6,245 nt of DNA from SIG440 sp045596485 (GTDB lineage: Bacteria; Bacillota; Clostridia; Monoglobales; Monoglobaceae). The stretch's first letter is position 1. Each line of letters begins with the position of its first letter. A program made the translations under genes and the position numbers. The stretch covers positions 1 through 6,245 of the forward strand of contig JAZOCL010000066.1 in assembly GCA_045596485.1 (NCBI GenBank), in the 5' to 3' direction. A model generated the notes under the pieces. The model was not told where the DNA came from, did no database searches, and worked only from the letters and a program-made list of their open reading frames with translations. Below, one piece after another: positions 6,174 through 6,245 of the stretch.

Positions 6174-6245
6174 TTCTTGTTTCCTCCTAGATTTAAATCT
6201 GTTAAATCAATGCCGTAGAAAACGTCGATACGCCGTTTTTCGCAG
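6170..6245 (-). CDS. Possible 3' end of an upstream gene in the same operon
   Basis: One minus-strand frame is open from the window edge through 24 codons (...RRIDVFYGIDLTDLNL...) to a TGA overlapping the LeuA-like ATG as ATGA, an arrangement common in operons. It uses C-ending codons (ATC, GAC, TTC, TAC) like the neighbouring genes. Against it, the stretch is short and a second frame ends in TAA at about 6205-6203 after ...STFSTALI. I do not recognise the residues, so no product is assigned. If neither frame is coding, this is the leader of the operon; I see no clear promoter in it. Confidence 0.3.
   Translation of the reverse strand, partial: CEKRRIDVFYGIDLTDLNLGGNKK
6183..6188 (-). promoter_or_regulatory. 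Ribosome binding site of the LeuA-like gene
   Basis: AGGAGG with a 9-base spacer to the ATG at 6173 supports that start over any later methionine. A 12-bp palindrome directly abuts its 5' side. Confidence 0.8.
6189..6200. repeat. 12-bp perfect palindrome next to the ribosome binding site of the LeuA-like gene
   Basis: AGATTTAAATCT is its own reverse complement and ends exactly where AGGAGG begins. Half of it recurs a few bases upstream on the minus strand (GATTTAA at about 6209-6203). It could be a small operator, but it is AT-rich and short, and chance is a real possibility. Confidence 0.3.

Noticed and set aside
1..6245. tRNA, rRNA, CRISPR array or riboswitch.
   Set aside because: Almost all the window is coding; the only noncoding gaps are under 100 bases and show no cloverleaf, regular repeat-spacer pattern or recognisable aptamer.

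Overview
The window looks like chromosomal DNA from an anaerobic Firmicute, most likely a gut-type Clostridia (Oscillospiraceae/Lachnospiraceae-like). Three things point that way: strong AGGAGG ribosome binding sites, moderately AT-rich genes packed closely on one strand, and a large serine recombinase with a Clostridia-type layout. This placement is inferred from sequence style, not from a marker gene. Every gene I can support lies on the minus strand, so transcription runs from high to low coordinates.

Region 1 (6245 down to 1407) is a compact metabolic operon. It may begin with the last codons of an upstream gene (6245-6170). A 464-residue member of the 2-isopropylmalate synthase (LeuA) family follows (6173-4779); its catalytic motifs are altered but its C-terminal LeuA regulatory domain is intact. 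Three bases later comes an 842-residue protein (4775-2247) that joins a sugar-phosphate-isomerase-like TIM barrel to a complete acyl-CoA synthetase in one reading frame. The third gene is a 267-residue metal-dependent amidohydrolase (2247-1444), whose start overlaps the preceding stop by one base (TAATG). A rho-independent terminator at 1438-1407 closes the operon.

Region 2 (1378 down to 1) is a recombinase module. A 53-residue basic protein of unknown function (1364-1203) has an excellent ribosome binding site and overlaps by 8 bases the start of a large serine recombinase (1210 to beyond base 1). The recombinase has its catalytic, 'recombinase' and zinc-ribbon domains and part of its C-terminal coiled coil; the window cuts off the rest. 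It probably belongs to an integrated mobile element extending below base 1, with the operon as host DNA, although no attachment-site repeat can be demonstrated from one end.

The operon's spacing implies that its three products are made together: a possible carboxylate-activating enzyme (the synthetase), an isomerase/epimerase-like barrel fused to it, a hydrolase or decarboxylase, and a LeuA-like protein that may be a regulator or scaffold and not a normal Claisen-type synthase. I recognise no described pathway with this gene set, so the substrate is unknown. The fusion protein and the degenerate LeuA homologue are the most interesting items in the window.
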